From assembly GCA_022575985.1 (NCBI GenBank), contig JAKSXM010000107.1:2542001-2606000 (forward strand): a stretch of 64,000 nucleotides of DNA, in the 5' to 3' direction. A program made the position numbers and the translations under genes. The notes below the pieces were generated by a model. The model was given only the letters and a program-made list of their open reading frames with translations, did no database searches and had not been told where the DNA came from. This document shows positions 1 through 11,339 of this stretch, one piece after another. Position 1 is the first letter of the stretch, and every line of letters begins with the position of its first letter. This DNA comes from Anagrus nilaparvatae (taxonomy: Eukaryota; Arthropoda; Insecta; Hymenoptera; Mymaridae).

Positions 1-130
1 ATAATTGATTCGAGGAAATAAATTTCGGGAAAATGGACATTTGGGGTAATGAGTTTCGGGAAAATAGACATTCGGGAAATCGGCTTCGGGAATAAAGTCA
101 TCGGGTTATTGGCATTCGAGGAAATGCTCA
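1..130. repeat. Degenerate minisatellite, period ~15-16 bp
   Basis: Repeated variants of TTCGGGAAAATGGACA and TTCGGGAATAAAGTCA follow each other for at least eight imperfect units. The array is cut by the window edge, so its full length is unknown. No coding potential is seen. Confidence 0.6.
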
Positions 131-711
131 TTCGTATTTATCAACTAAAATATTTAGCTAGAAAGAATTTTCCGATTAATTTTGATATATTATTTAAATT
201 AGTATATGAGTGATTCTTAGTGAATTCAGCAAAAGTTTCCAGGTCGGGTCGCTGAAACCGGCTAAAAACTTTTTTTTTCCAATTACCTGTCCAAAATAGA
301 CTATGACCCAAAATTTTAGCCCTTAATATTGAAAACTAAGCCCAGGGCGAATTTTTGAAAAAAAAAGACGTTTTCATCTTTCCTCAGCCACCCATTCTTC
401 TTTTATGTGCCATTCCTTCTCGAAATCATTAAAAATAATGAAAAAAGAGGTGCTATAGTAAAATTTCCTCAGGAATCCAGTCATGCCGTTAGTTTTTGAA
501 AATTCCTACACGGGGAGCCAGAAAATCGATAAATTCACAGGGTACATTACGGAAACTACAGAAAAATTGTATATCCGAATTTTTTATTGAGCTTCTCAGG
601 AAAAGCGTGTTTTTATATATATTTTTGGATGCCATATCAACCTAGATGCGATCGAACTTCCTAGACCCTAAAATAACCGAAAAATCGTGAATTTTCCTAA
701 ATTTTTCTCAT

Positions 712-1074
712 TTTTCAGCAGTTTTTTTGAATTTTCCCCGCTCTAAATGACTCCGAACGATTTAAACAAGGTAAGATTCGGATTCCCAGGGAAATTTCAC
801 ATATTTTCTTTATTTAAATAATTATTAGGCTTCGATGTAAACGAGCTCACGCCAAATGCCTTAAATACAAAATTTTGATTTTTATCGTTTTTTAGCAGTT
901 TTTTTGAATTTTCCCGCTCTAAATGACTCCGAACGATTTAAACAAGGTAAGATTCGGATTCCCAGGGAAATTTTACATATTTTCTTTATTTAAATCATTT
1001 TTAGGCTTCGATGTAAACGAGTTCACACCAAATGCCTTAAATACAAAATTTTGATTTTTATCGTTTTTTAGCAG
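712..1074 (+). repeat. Two ~177-bp tandem units, left arm of foldback 1
   Basis: Unit one runs 712-888 and unit two 889-1065, each beginning at a TTTTTCAGCAG or TTTTTAGCAG motif and containing CTCTAAATGACTCCGAACGA. The units differ by only a few substitutions. Inverted copies lie at 1944-2580. Confidence 0.8.
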
Positions 1075-1943
1075 TTTTGTGTGTACTTTTTCTGTTTAAG
1101 GTTCCTAATAAGATTTATTATATCGTATATAATAACAACTTAATAAATATTATATTATTAAAGATGTAAATTACTAATAATCTTATTTCCCAAAAAAATT
1201 TTAAATAATTTAAATTTAGCGCTAAAAATAATAAACATTGTATATAAAAAATTTAAAGCTATGTGGCGTGGCAATCGTCAATGTTTACAAGATTTATTAA
1301 TAAATAAATGAGTTACATTAAAAACATTTTTATTGTATTCATATTATTCATTAAAACAATAAGCTACGTAAATTTATTTAATTATTGTGTGAATATTAAA
1401 ATATTATTTGGTACTTACGGAGATAAAAATTTAGATAATAATTTAGCCTGGTACCGAGACCCGTGTTAAAGTAGGCTTTAATGAAATTTTATACAATGTA
1501 TCGGCTACAAATGAAAATGATCAAATAAAAATAAAATTAGGGCATACTCATTCCAAATACACTCAATATCTAAAGAACTTGGATTCTATTTGTGAATAAA
1601 TTATCTAAATTATAATAATATTTTCTGAATACATTATTGTAAACTAAATATAATGTAAATATCAATAAAAATTTTTTTAATAGAATATTTTTCTTCTTAT
1701 TAAAAAACTCATTCTTTTAAAGATTACCTAAATATGTATTTCATTCATTTTTAATTAAAAAATTTTTACTCTGATATACAGAGCTAAAAAATAATTTAAT
1801 TTATATAGAATTTTCTATGAACTCTTTTACACTAAAGCCAAAAAATTATTAAAGTATAGAAAGTCCTTAAAATTTTACTGGAAACCCGAATTTGACATTA
1901 TTTAAATCATACAGGGTCATTTAGTGCGGCAAAATTCAAAAAA

Positions 1944-2580
1944 ACTGCTACAAAACGATAAAAATCAAAATTTTGTATTTAAGGCATTTGGTGTGAGCTC
2001 GTTTATATCAAAGCATAAAAATTATTTAAATAAAGAAAATTCAAAAAAACGGCTAAAAAACGATAAAAATCAAAATTTTGTATTTAAGGCATTTGGTGTG
2101 AGCTCGTTTACATCAAAGCCTAAAAAATATTTAAATAAAGAAAATATGTAAAATTTCCCTGGGAATCCGAATCTCACCTTGTTTAAATCGTTCGGAGTCA
2201 TTTAGAGCGGGAAAATTCAAAAAAACTGCTAAAAAAACGATAAAAATCAAAATTTCGTATATAAGGCATTTGGTGTGAGCTCGTTTACATTGAAGCCTAA
2301 AAATTATTTAAATAAAGAAAATATGTAAAATTTCCCTGGGAATCCGAAACTCACCTTGTTTAAATCGTTCGGAGTCATTTAGAGCGGGAAAATTAAAAAA
2401 AAACGGCTAAAAAACGATAAAAATCAAAATTTTGTATTTAAGGCATTTGGTGTGAGCTCGTTTACATCAAAGCCTAAAAATTATTTAAATAAAGAAAATA
2501 TGTAAAATTTCCCTGGGAATCCGAATCTCACCTTGTTTAAATCGTTCGGAGTCATTTAGAGCGGAAAAATTCAAAAAAAC
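1944..2580 (-). repeat. Three and a half ~177-bp tandem units, right arm of foldback 1
   Basis: Unit starts are near 1944, 2049, 2225, 2403 and 2580. The first spacing is only ~105 bases, so that unit has an internal deletion; the others are 176-178. The orientation is opposite to the units at 712-1074. The copy number differs between arms (2 versus 3.5), which suggests gain or loss by slippage or unequal exchange after the element formed. Confidence 0.8.
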
Positions 2581-3867
2581 TGCTGAAAAATGAGAAAAAT
2601 TTAGGAAAATTCACGATTTTTCGGTTATTTTAGGGTCTAGGAAGTTCGATCGCATCTAGGTTGATATGGTATCCGAAAATATATATAAAAACACGCTTTT
2701 CCTGAGAAGCTCAATAAAAAATTCGGATATACAATTTTTCTGTAGTTTCCGTAATATACCTTGTGAATTTATCGATTTTCTGGCTCCCCGTGTAGGAATT
2801 TTCAAAAACTAATGGCATGACTGGATTCCTGAGGAAATTTTACTATAGTACCTCATTTTTCATTATTTTTAATGATTTCCAGAAGGAATGGCACATAAAA
2901 GAAGAATGGGTGGCTGAGGAAAGATGAAAACGTCTTTTTTTTTCAAAAATTCGCCCTGGGCTTAGTTTTCAATATTAAGGGCTAAAATTTGAGGACATAG
3001 TCTATTTTGGATAGGTAATTTGAAAAAAAAAGTTTTTAGCCGGTTTCAGCGACTCGACCTGGAAACTTTTGCTGAATTCACTAAGAATCACTCATATATA
3101 TAATTTAAAAAATAAAAATTACGTAACAAATGAAATATTTTAATCTTTCAATTTAAAATTTCGCTGTTTTAACATAAAAGCTCTTAAAAACAAAGAAATA
3201 TATATATATTATATCAGAGACTGATTATATATATAAGGTACGATAACAATAAAAATATATAAAATAAAAAGAGAGCTACAGCAACAAATGAAGGCCGTAG
3301 CGCTGTCTCTTTTTTTCTGTTTTATGCTATTTTGTCGAAATTAGCTAATAACCTCGTTTCACACATATAATGCTTGAAATTTTGTATAGGGTAAATTTTT
3401 TTGAAGTTAATCTTTTTTTAGTTTCAAACGAAACGATTTTCACTTCAATAAAATTTGAAGCTTTTTAGTAACAATGGCAGGTTTTCTTTTTTTTTGAAAA
3501 TTATTGCATGAAGAGATTGACATATACAATTCAATTTTACGCAAACAGGCATATAATATATTCGCATTTTAATTTACATTCAAAAAAACAGCGATTACTG
3601 CGTAAATGGCTAATTATTATATTTATGACTGAAATATTTTTTACTTTTTACAAAAACTTTTATTGTTCAACTTTTATAAAAAAATTTTTTAAATTATCTT
3701 ATTCTTAAAAAAAATGAATGTTCATTAATAATAAAGAAAAAATTATATAATTTTTGTATTCAGATCACCTGAAGAGGTCAATGGACTTACTGCTAAAATA
3801 TTGTGAAATAAAAAAATTGTTACACATCAAAATGTCGTGACCTGATTTTTGGTCCGTTTTAAAGAAT

Positions 3868-4255
3868 AATGTCCGAATAATGCATGTTGAAAGTTCAGAA
3901 ACAGACATTTATATAGATGAATTTTAGTAAAATCTTAAATTGACGATAACTTGGCTAAATTTCATTGTAAAAAGAAATTTTTTTTTTCTCTGGAGTGATT
4001 TTTCCCTGGCAGTCAGGTTTTTTACCTATTTTTTACAAAATTTATTTGCCTAAAAAGTTATTTTAAAAATTTGGGGTAGCTCAGATACGAAAAACACGGT
4101 TTTTTACATAAAAGTGGCAAAATCTTTTTGGCATCCGTCGCTGATTTCGTGTTCATGTTTTTTTTTGCATTCTGTAGGGTTCAAATTATCAAAAAATCAT
4201 GGTGGCAGTCACGGACTCGTAAATTTTTTTTTCTTCATTTTTGGTGCTCATAAAA
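3868..4255. repeat. Decayed half copy of the foldback family seen at 8729-9867
   Basis: The stretch resembles 9440-9870 in order: GAATAATGCATGTT, a GACGATAACTTGGCTAAATT block, TTTTTCCCTGGCA, a GGGTAGCTCAGATACGAAAA block, then TTTTTGGCA and a CTCATA end. Only one arm is present and many small differences have accumulated, so this is an old fragment. Confidence 0.6.
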
Positions 4256-4892
4256 TGTACTTTCTCGTAGAAATGCACATATAAATATAAACAATGTGCT
4301 TTTCTAAGGTAACTCTGTATTTTTTTTTGTATTATTTTTTATTTTTAACTAATTTTTTTATATAGAAGTATTAGTTTTCACTCGATTTTTTGGATTTGAT
4401 ACCCAATTTTATACAAAATTTGAGGAAAAAAATTTTCAAAAATTGGGTATCAAACCCAAATATTAAAAATTTTTTCAAAATAATTACCGGAATCATACAA
4501 TCTTTGTCTTTGAGTCAAAATTACGGTCAAAACTATTTAAATTCAAATCTATTTATAAAGACTAAAAAATAGTGGTTCAAAGTACCCTAAACAATAACAT
4601 GCTGTGTTCAAATAATTTTTTTCATCGATTTCATTAAAAAAAAGATTTAATGATTAAAATTTCTTCATAAGCAGTTTATGATTCTATTGAGATAGTATAA
4701 TAGAGAAAAAAATCATATTTTTATAGATTTTCATTTGATTAAAAGGCAAGTTTTGATGGTTTAGCTTAGGATAAATACAGCTTCAATTTTTTTTGCATGT
4801 ATTATGAATAATGTGGGCCTGTTGAAGCTGGAGATCTCAGGACAATTCGTAGGGATTTTTTACTAAATCCAATAAGTTATCCATATTTTTTA
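4256..4892. other. AT-rich stretch with nothing recognised
   Basis: No tandem or inverted structure that I can define. A short frame at 4390-4572 has no recognisable motif and a composition expected from AT-rich DNA. Confidence 0.5.
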
Positions 4893-5252
4893 AAAATCCC
4901 CCGTTTTACTTTCCGTTTTCTCTACGGAAAAACGTTGGATCTAAATTTCCTCTTACAGGAAATTTTTTTTTTTATTAACCTCGAGCGCGCCACTATTATT
5001 TTTTTGGAAAATTGATAATTTATTAATATCAGAAAATAAAGTTAAACTTTTAACTTTCGCGCGTTCTGCAAAAATGCTTGTCAGAATACCTCTTTACTTT
5101 ATTTTCTAATATTTGCGAAAAATTATTCATTTTCCAAAAAAATAATAGTTGCGCGCCCGAGATTATTGAAAAACAAAACTTCCTGTAAGAGGAAATTTTT
5201 TGATCCAACGTTTTTTCGCTGAGAAATCTTGGAAAGCAAAACAGGGGGTTTT
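4893..5252. repeat. 360-bp palindromic MITE-like element
   Basis: Left arm ...CCCCCGTTTTACTTTCC and right arm ...GGAAAGCAAAACAGGGGG are imperfect inverted copies of ~150 bases, both holding CAACGTT and CCTCTTACAGGAA blocks. The spacer contains a TTCGCGCGTTCTGC run. No coding capacity; target duplication not resolved. Confidence 0.7.
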
Positions 5253-5278
5253 CATATAGTATAGCACACGGAATGCTC

Positions 5279-5530
5279 TTAAGGGGCAGTACAGGTTTTA
5301 ACGGATTTTAATCCGTCTTTTTTGAAAAAACCTAATTTTCAGAAAATGTTAACAAAAAATTAAAAATCCAAGAAGAGGGAAACATTGCCAAGACTTTGGT
5401 GGATTCAAAACTGTGGGTTTGGGTCTTTTTATAGTATGGACTCTTCTTGGATTTTTCAATTTTTTGTTAACATTTTCTGAAAATTAGGTTTTTTCAAAAA
5501 AGTTGGATTTTAACCTGTACTGCCCCTTAA
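5279..5530. mobile_element. MITE with TTAA flanks
   Basis: Terminal inverted repeats GGGGCAGTACAGGTTTTAAC and its inverse lie directly inside TTAA at 5279-5282 and 5527-5530. The inner arms share an AACATTTTCTGAAAATTAGG block. TTAA target duplication is the rule for piggyBac-type transposons (established knowledge), but the family assignment is inference because no transposase is present. It may also belong to another TTAA-specific group. Confidence 0.75.
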
Positions 5531-6737
5531 TAACAACATAAGCAGCGCGGATTTTATAAATAATAAGAATATATAAGATATATAATAATAATAATAAAAT
5601 AAAATCAAATAGTTTGTGGATGTTATTGTTTTTGAATTAAAATAAAAATTAAAAATTGATAAATAATTTACATTTAAAATGTTTTATTTTATATACCTAT
5701 AATTTATATGCATGATAAAATATTAATTTATTCAATTTTAAGTATTGACCAACTAGTGTAAAAAAATTGAATATTTCTGACCAGTTCATGAATTGGTCAA
5801 ATTTTTTACTATTTTTTGGTCAAAAAGTTGACCATTTCATGAATTGGTCAATTACACGTTTGGGGTGTAACACATATATATATTATTAAATAATAAATAC
5901 AAATACTGCAAACATCAAGAAATTAACTTAAGCAATACAGAAGCCAAAGAAATATTATAAAAGTTTTAATTGAATAAAATCAATAAACAAGAAACTAATT
6001 TTAATTTTTATACAGCATAAATTAATATAAAAAGATGAAGCAAAGTTTTTAGAAGACATAAAAGTATACACAAAAGTTTAAAATAAATAAGATATAATAG
6101 ACACTGTAAAATATATAAATGTGAAACTATTTATTAAATAAAATATATTTCTAATATTATTAATTATTAATTAAAATAAATTAAGAATTCATTTTCAAAT
6201 TATTTATATTTTTTCAAAATCAATGAAAATAATTATGTAGTTACATTATGAAATTACATAGTTTTGTTGAAATAAATGGCACTTTCATTTTTTTTTTTTA
6301 ATTTTCGGTATTTTATTTTTAGTCTAAACGTGGCATATCTTTTTATTAGGCTTTATTTTTAATTTGTGGCCCTCTTTGTGGCAGTAGGGAACATCATATT
6401 TTAGTTTTGAGAATTTTTTAACAAAAAAACTCTTATGATCTAAGACTTTCAACGAGTACACAATTTCAAAATAAGATATGATAATCAATTTCATTTCAAG
6501 AAAAAAATCAACAGTGATTTCATTTACACAAAAAAACGTATTCTCTTTATAACCTCTAAAGATTGTTAATCTACTGTAAGAAATAGATGCCTTAAATGGG
6601 CCAGTATAAGTTATATATTTATAACTTATAAATATATAAGTATATAATATATAAATAAATATATAAATATTTAATATTTTTTGCATACTTTTAGTTTTTT
6701 TATAATGCTTATAATTAAATACCCAGAAATGCGATGA
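5531..6737. other. AT-rich stretch, no gene supported
   Basis: Contains two near-identical short palindromes at about 5780-5800 and 5832-5852 (each a GACCA...TGGTC hairpin around TTCATGAA). A minus-strand frame at 6324-6686 (120 codons) begins in ATATAT-like low complexity; its later part has mixed composition but no motif I recognise, so I do not call it a gene. Confidence 0.45.
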
Positions 6738-6740
6738 AGT

Positions 6741-6850
6741 TAGTGCTTCACGCGAGACCGAGATTTTTTGCCAATAAAAATTACGAGACGAGACCGAGAC
6801 TTAAAAAAGTTTCAACGAGAAATCTCAAAGTCTCTGAAATTTCTCATAGA
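6741..6850. repeat. MITE end with AGTGCTTCACG and CGAGAC repeats
   Basis: AGTGCTTCACGCGAGACCGAG is followed by ACGAGACGAGACCGAGAC-type repeats. The same first eleven bases open the element at 62288. A second CGAGACGAGAC block lies at 8219-8300, so this may be one element split by later insertions, or two fragments. Confidence 0.45.
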
Positions 6851-7790
6851 ATAAATAATTTAAATAAAAACTTTTTTTTTCCAATCAGCAACTTCTTTAA
6901 AAATTAAAATTTTTGGAATCTTTAATTTAAGTTATTATAGAGTACATCAAAAATGAATACCGAGAGCAATATTTAATCCATTTAAATTTTTGTTATAATT
7001 TATCAATAAGTAAATTATGGGTATTAAAGTAAATAATTAAAAATTATAATATAATTTCTAGTTCACTTATAGTTTTTATATGGATTTCATTCACTTAAGA
7101 TTGTAATTTCGATTACAAAATTTTAACAAAAAATAAAAAAATTGTAAATGGCTACAATTATATTATTGTACCATATATTTTTATCTAATTGCAGAATTCT
7201 AAAATTAACAAAACTATGAAAAGTTTAAGAACTATGAAAAGTTAAAAAAAAAAGTTATTTATTTTTTCAGTGCGTTTTTATATTTGAAAAATAAGATTTG
7301 ACCATAGTATAAGGAGGGGAGGTATGCCATTTCCAATCCGCCAATAGAATTGCTTGCATACTTTCAGCCATATTGGCTTAAGAACCAATCAAAGTTATTG
7401 CGCGCTTTAAATTATGTATACAATAAAAACTATACTAATACAAACATTCCATACATACAAAATTGTATAGGCGGTCAAATTTCTATATATTTTTTCCGTT
7501 AATTAACTCATGATTTTTCATTATAAGCGAAAACAATGATCACCTGAAGATAGAAAATAGACCAGTATTACCAAGTATAATACAAAAAAAAAATTTTTTA
7601 TTTCATGATGTAAATATGGTGCACTTTCTGCCCGCAAATCTATGCTCCAAAGTCGCTTTTTTTTTCTCTTTCTTTTTTTTTCTAGGGAAGAAAGTGAGAT
7701 CTTTCAACCAGTAGTTATAACAGAATATACACTTATCAAACTATAGATTTTTTTTTTAATTTTAAATTAAATATTTTATTGCTTTAAAAA
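6851..7790. other. AT-rich stretch with nothing recognised
   Basis: No open frame, tandem repeat or inverted repeat that I can support. Confidence 0.5.
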
Positions 7791-7880
7791 AAAAAAACGG
7801 AATCTTGTGTCGTTATAGAACCGGGGACCTTCAAAGGTACATATTACAAATCCAACACGCTAACCACTGCGCTATTGTTG
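7788..7880 (-). pseudogene. tRNA-like sequence (tRNA pseudogene or SINE head)
   Basis: Read on the minus strand, TAGCGCAGTGGTTAGCG matches the tRNA D-arm/A-box and GGTTCTATAAC resembles a mutated B-box, separated by a normal tRNA distance. The presumed anticodon loop reads TTTGTAAT (anticodon TGT, threonine-like) but its stem is broken. A run of T follows within ~20 bases, as for a Pol III terminator. The B-box mismatches argue against a working tRNA; a tRNA-derived SINE fragment is the alternative. Confidence 0.5.
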
Positions 7881-8025
7881 CATATGCATTAAAATCGAAT
7901 TTTGATGATCATATGCTCCGAATATTTTTTTAAGATATTTAAACTATTGAATATTTATGTAATTATAATCTTATTATTTTTTATTTTTGCATCAACTGCA
8001 CCAATTTACATCTAAAAATAAAAAA

Positions 8026-8201
8026 CTATGTGCTTAACACGGGATGAAAGAATCATACAACTCGTTAGTGGGATATCTACGCTCGGTAAGCTGACTCGAA
8101 AACACTCGCCTACGGCTCGTGCATCCTCGTCAGTTTACCTCGCGTCCAATCCCGTCAACTCGTCAGATATATGATTCTTTCCCCCCTTGCCAAGCAAATA
8201 G
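8026..8201. repeat. 176-bp foldback MITE, CTATGTG termini
   Basis: Termini CTATGTGCTTAACACGGG and CTATTTGCTTGGCAAGGGG (inverse strand) continue into arms that share GAAAGAATCATA and GGTAAGCTGAC-like blocks around a short loop. The element at 42205-42301 has the same ends and a different middle. Confidence 0.65.
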
Positions 8202-8218
8202 ATATTTATTTTTGTGAG

Positions 8219-8320
8219 GCGAGATTTCGAGACGAGACGAGACGAGACTTACGAAATGGAAAATTTAAAAATGAGATTTTTTGAGACCGAGACGTGATCG
8301 GGGCAAATCTCATTATGAAA
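8219..8320. repeat. CGAGAC-repeat block
   Basis: Contains CGAGACGAGACGAGACGAGAC-like runs (shortest tandem unit GAGAC) and GAGACCGAGACGTGATC. It is related to 6741-6850 and runs into the minisatellite that follows. Confidence 0.5.
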
Positions 8321-8324
8321 AACC

Positions 8325-8728
8325 CAAGTCTCATACGCATACGGACCCGTATGCATATAGGACCTGGGTATTTTCATTAGCCTACGGACCCGTATGCGTA
8401 TAGGAGAGGGTATTTTCATAATGCCCACGGGTCAGTAAACGTATGAGACCTAGGTATTTTCATAATGCTGACGGGTCCGTGAGCATTATGAAAATATCCA
8501 GGTCCTATATGCATACGGGTCCGTATGCGTATAGAACTTGGGTATTTTCATACTGTGTACGAATCCGTGGGCATTATGAAAACACCCAAGTCTCATACGC
8601 ATGCGGACCCGTGGGCATTATGAAAATACCCTCTTCTATACGCATACGGACCCGTGGGCATTATGAAAATACCCTCTCCTATACGCATATGGGTCCGTGG
8701 GCATTACGAAATTACCCACGTCCTATAT
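8325..8728. repeat. Palindromic minisatellite (GCATACGGACCCGTGGGC type), first block
   Basis: About eight units of ~40-60 bases combine GCATACGG(A/G)(C/T)CCGT, GGCATTATGAAAATA and CTCCTATACGCAT. Some units run in one direction and others in the opposite one. The array is interrupted at an ATAT by the foldback 8729-9867 and resumes at 9868. The frame at 8443-8730 is a translation of the repeat and not a gene. Confidence 0.8.
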
Positions 8729-9867
8729 GAGCAATTATTTTAAAATTGATACTTAATTCGAGCCTGGAATCGTAAATTTTTTTTTTGAGGGCACATCGAT
8801 ATGACCCGTGTTTTCAGATAGTTTGAACCTTCAGAAAACCGAAAATAATCGTGAACAAGAAATCGGCGATAGGTGCCAAAAAGATTTTTTCACTTTTATG
8901 TCAAAAAACGTGTTTTTCGTATCTGAGCTACCCTAAATTTTTAAAATAACTTTTTAGGTAAAAAAACTTTTGTAAAATAGATAAGAAAATCTGATTGCCA
9001 GGGAAAAACCACTCCAGAAGAAAAAAAAACTTATCTTTTTCGGATGAAATTTAGCCAAGTTATCGTCAATTTAAGATTTTGCTCAAATTCGTCTTAAAAA
9101 AGATTGAAATTTTATTGAAAAAAGCCTGTTTCTGAACCTTAAACATGCATTATTCGCTTGATTTACATCGTAAAATAATAATTTTTTTTTTTTAAATCGA
9201 TTAATTTTTTCCTGGCAATTCATTTCTCTAAGAAAAAAATTATTTTTATTGACAAAATTTTAATTTTTAGATCAAAAACTGTGTTAAGTAAATCTTGCTA
9301 CTTACAGTTCTCAAAGGCTTTTGACCTAAAAATTGAAATTTGGTCAATAAAAATGATTTTTTTTCTTAAAGAATTGAATTGCCAGGAAAAAATTAATCGA
9401 TTTTAAAAAAAAAATTATTATTTTGCGATGAAAATCAAGCGAATAATGCATGTTTAAAGTTCAGAAACAGGCTTTTTTCAATAAAATTTCAATCTTTTTT
9501 AAGACGAATTTGAGCAAAATCTTAAATAGACGATAACTTGGCTAAATTTCATCCGAAAAAGATAAGTTTGTTTTTCTTTTGGAGTGGTTTTTCCCTGGCA
9601 ATCAGATTTTCTTATCTATTTTACAAAAGTTTTTTTACCTAAAAAGTTATTTTAAAAATTTAGGGTAGCTCAGATACGAAAAACACGTTTTTTGACATAA
9701 AAGTGAAAAAATCTTTTTGGCACCTATCGCCGATTTCTTGTTCACGATTTTTTTCGGTTTTCTGAAGGTTCAAACTATCTGAAAACACGGGTCATATCGA
9801 TGTGCCCTCAAAAAAAAAATTTACGATTCCAGGCTCGAATTAAGTATCAATTTTAAAATAATTGCTC
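8729..9867. mobile_element. Foldback element 2 of the ATAT/GAG family (1.14 kb)
   Basis: Almost the whole element is a palindrome: arms start GAGCAATTATTTTAAAATTG and are ~550 bases long, with only a short centre near 9290-9320. ATAT flanks it at 8725-8728 and 9868-9871. The flanking minisatellite provides the pre-insertion sequence: an intact unit (about 8503-8520) reads TCCTATATGCATACGGG, which is exactly left flank plus right flank with one ATAT. No coding capacity. Closely related copy at 26589-27547, decayed half at 3868-4255. Confidence 0.88.
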
Positions 9868-10425
9868 ATATGCATACGGGCCCGTATGAGAAAAATATGG
9901 GGCCGTATATTCTTATGCCGTACAAATAGTGATTTTCGGGTGATTTTGTACTGATTTTTATCGTATGATTTTTCATACGGCATAAATAAATACGGGAGCC
10001 GTAGGTAATATGCCGTATTAATGGACTATTTTATACAGCTACTGTATTGGATTTTGCCGTATGGATTTTTTCATACGGCAAAAATCAATATGGGGGCCGT
10101 ATAAAATGGTCCATTATTACGGCATATTTTATACGGTTCCCGTATTGACTTTTGCCGCATGAAAATCTATACGGTAAAATCCAATACGGGAGCCGTATAA
10201 AGTAGTCCATTAATACGGCATATTTTATACGGTTCCCGTATTAGATTTTGCCGTATGGATTTCATACGGCTGAAGTGTATACGGGATCCGTTTGAAATTT
10301 TCCGTATTAATTGGCTAATTTATACGGCTACCGTATGCAGTTTGCCGTATATACGTCTGATTACATCTAGTACCCGTTTACCGTATGCCGTATATACGGA
10401 TAACAGCGTGTCACAGTATCCCAGC
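9868..10425. repeat. Palindromic minisatellite, second block (CCGTATT type)
   Basis: Units such as TTTTATACGGTTCCCGTATT and TTGCCGTATGGATTTTTCATACGGC repeat at roughly 100-base spacing and are themselves inverted repeats. It continues the array that ends at 8728. The frame at 10255-10518 is derived from these repeats. Confidence 0.75.
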
Positions 10426-10438
10426 TCTGATATATACT

Positions 10439-10700
10439 ATAGTATTGCGATTTATAATAAATATAAACTACCCGATGGAATGTCCAAACTGGAATACTCG
10501 CATATCAGTAATTTTTAGTAAAACTTTACTAAAGGGAAGTTGAATTTCTGGGATTTTCAAAAAACTATTTCGACTGGTTTTAGTACGTAAAAATATGATT
10601 CCATACAAATTTTTAAGCTTCTACATTAAAAGCTTTCAAACTGGCAGCTGTTTTTCTAATTTAAAACTTTTTCAAATTTGCTAGAAAAATTTCAGCTAAT
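10439..10700 (+). repeat. Dispersed repeat R, copy A, left part
   Basis: TAGTATTGCGATTTATAATAA, CCCGATGGAATGTC and ACGTAAAAATATGATTCCAT also occur in order at 33470-33729. The repeat is interrupted by the solo LTR at 10701 and continues at 11340. Confidence 0.75.
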
Positions 10701-11339
10701 TGTTACGTCTAAGGTACTTTCATTTATTTGTGAATATGATAATTATGATTAGACTAACTAGACTCTACTTATTTATTTGCAAAACTGAATTAAAATTGAC
10801 TGACGTAACACGAAATGCGAATTTAACGTAAACCTTTTAGCCTTGCGTCTTGTGACACTAACGGCGGGAAAGGTGGTAAGTTCAATCAAATGGAGAATAA
10901 AGTAACCAAATAAGAACTTAATTTATTAATATATAATTAAAGTAAATTACAAATGGTTAAACAGTTATTAAATAGCGATTTGAATGTTAATATGTATTAC
11001 AAATGGTTTCTTACAATATACTTATACTGAGAGCGACTTTTCCAAATTCTCAAAAATGCTTCTGCAAAGGATCTGTGGTTGATGATTCTGGCACTTGACA
11101 CTAAACTACTTGTACGATTGAAAGCCCAAAGTAAAGAGAGCCATGTAGACTACATCTTGAATACCCAACGCTCCACGCGTATTCAAGCCGAAAGTAAGAA
11201 GACCGATCCTTCAAAATTTGCGCGTATACATAGTGACGAGCTATTTTGCTAAGTTGACAATTTGAAAATGATTCATACTTGAATATTTTTGACTTTAAAT
11301 ATTGACCCTTTATTTGGGTCAATATGACCTTACGTTACA
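10701..11339 (-). mobile_element. Solo LTR (639 bp) with TAAT target duplication
   Basis: The segment begins TGTTACGTC and ends TTACGTTACA, the TG...CA form of retroviral-type LTRs, and is bordered on both sides by TAAT (10697-10700 and 11340-11343). It has higher GC than its surroundings. On the minus strand an AGTATAAGTATATTG sequence could be the TATA region, so I read the LTR as minus. A 4-bp duplication is usual for Gypsy-like elements; no internal region is left, so the superfamily is inference. The 73-codon minus frame at 11101-11322 lies wholly inside it and is not a gene. The second copy of R (33470-36712) lacks this LTR, which supports a discrete insertion. Confidence 0.75.

Larger units (their letters stand above)
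208..3093. mobile_element. Foldback element 1 of the ATAT/GAG family (2.9 kb)
   Basis: The first ~500 bases (208-711) reappear in inverted orientation at 2580-3093, starting GAGTGATTCTTAGTGAATTC on both sides. Both ends are flanked by ATAT (204-207 and 3094-3097), as in three other elements of this window. Inside the arms lie tandem ~177-bp units, two on the left and three full plus one partial on the right, in opposite orientations. The centre (1075-1920) is unique AT-rich DNA with no long open frame. The layout (long inverted repeats made partly of internal tandem repeats around an unrelated loop) is that of foldback transposons such as Drosophila FB. No transposase is seen, so it must be non-autonomous or dead. 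Open frames in the tandem units (for example 1924-2151) are by-products of the repeats. Confidence 0.85.

Noticed and set aside
1924..2151. 75-codon plus frame with two repeated blocks
   Set aside because: It is a translation of the 177-bp tandem units of foldback 1; other units are not open in the same way.
6324..6686. 120-codon minus frame
   Set aside because: Starts in ATATAT repeats and shows no motif; kept only as a note.
8443..8730. 95-codon frame with repeated HYENT-type blocks
   Set aside because: Produced by the minisatellite and crossing into the foldback end.
9868..10425. CRISPR-like array of palindromic repeats
   Set aside because: Repeats are not uniform, spacers are not unique or constant in length, and the setting is an animal genome.
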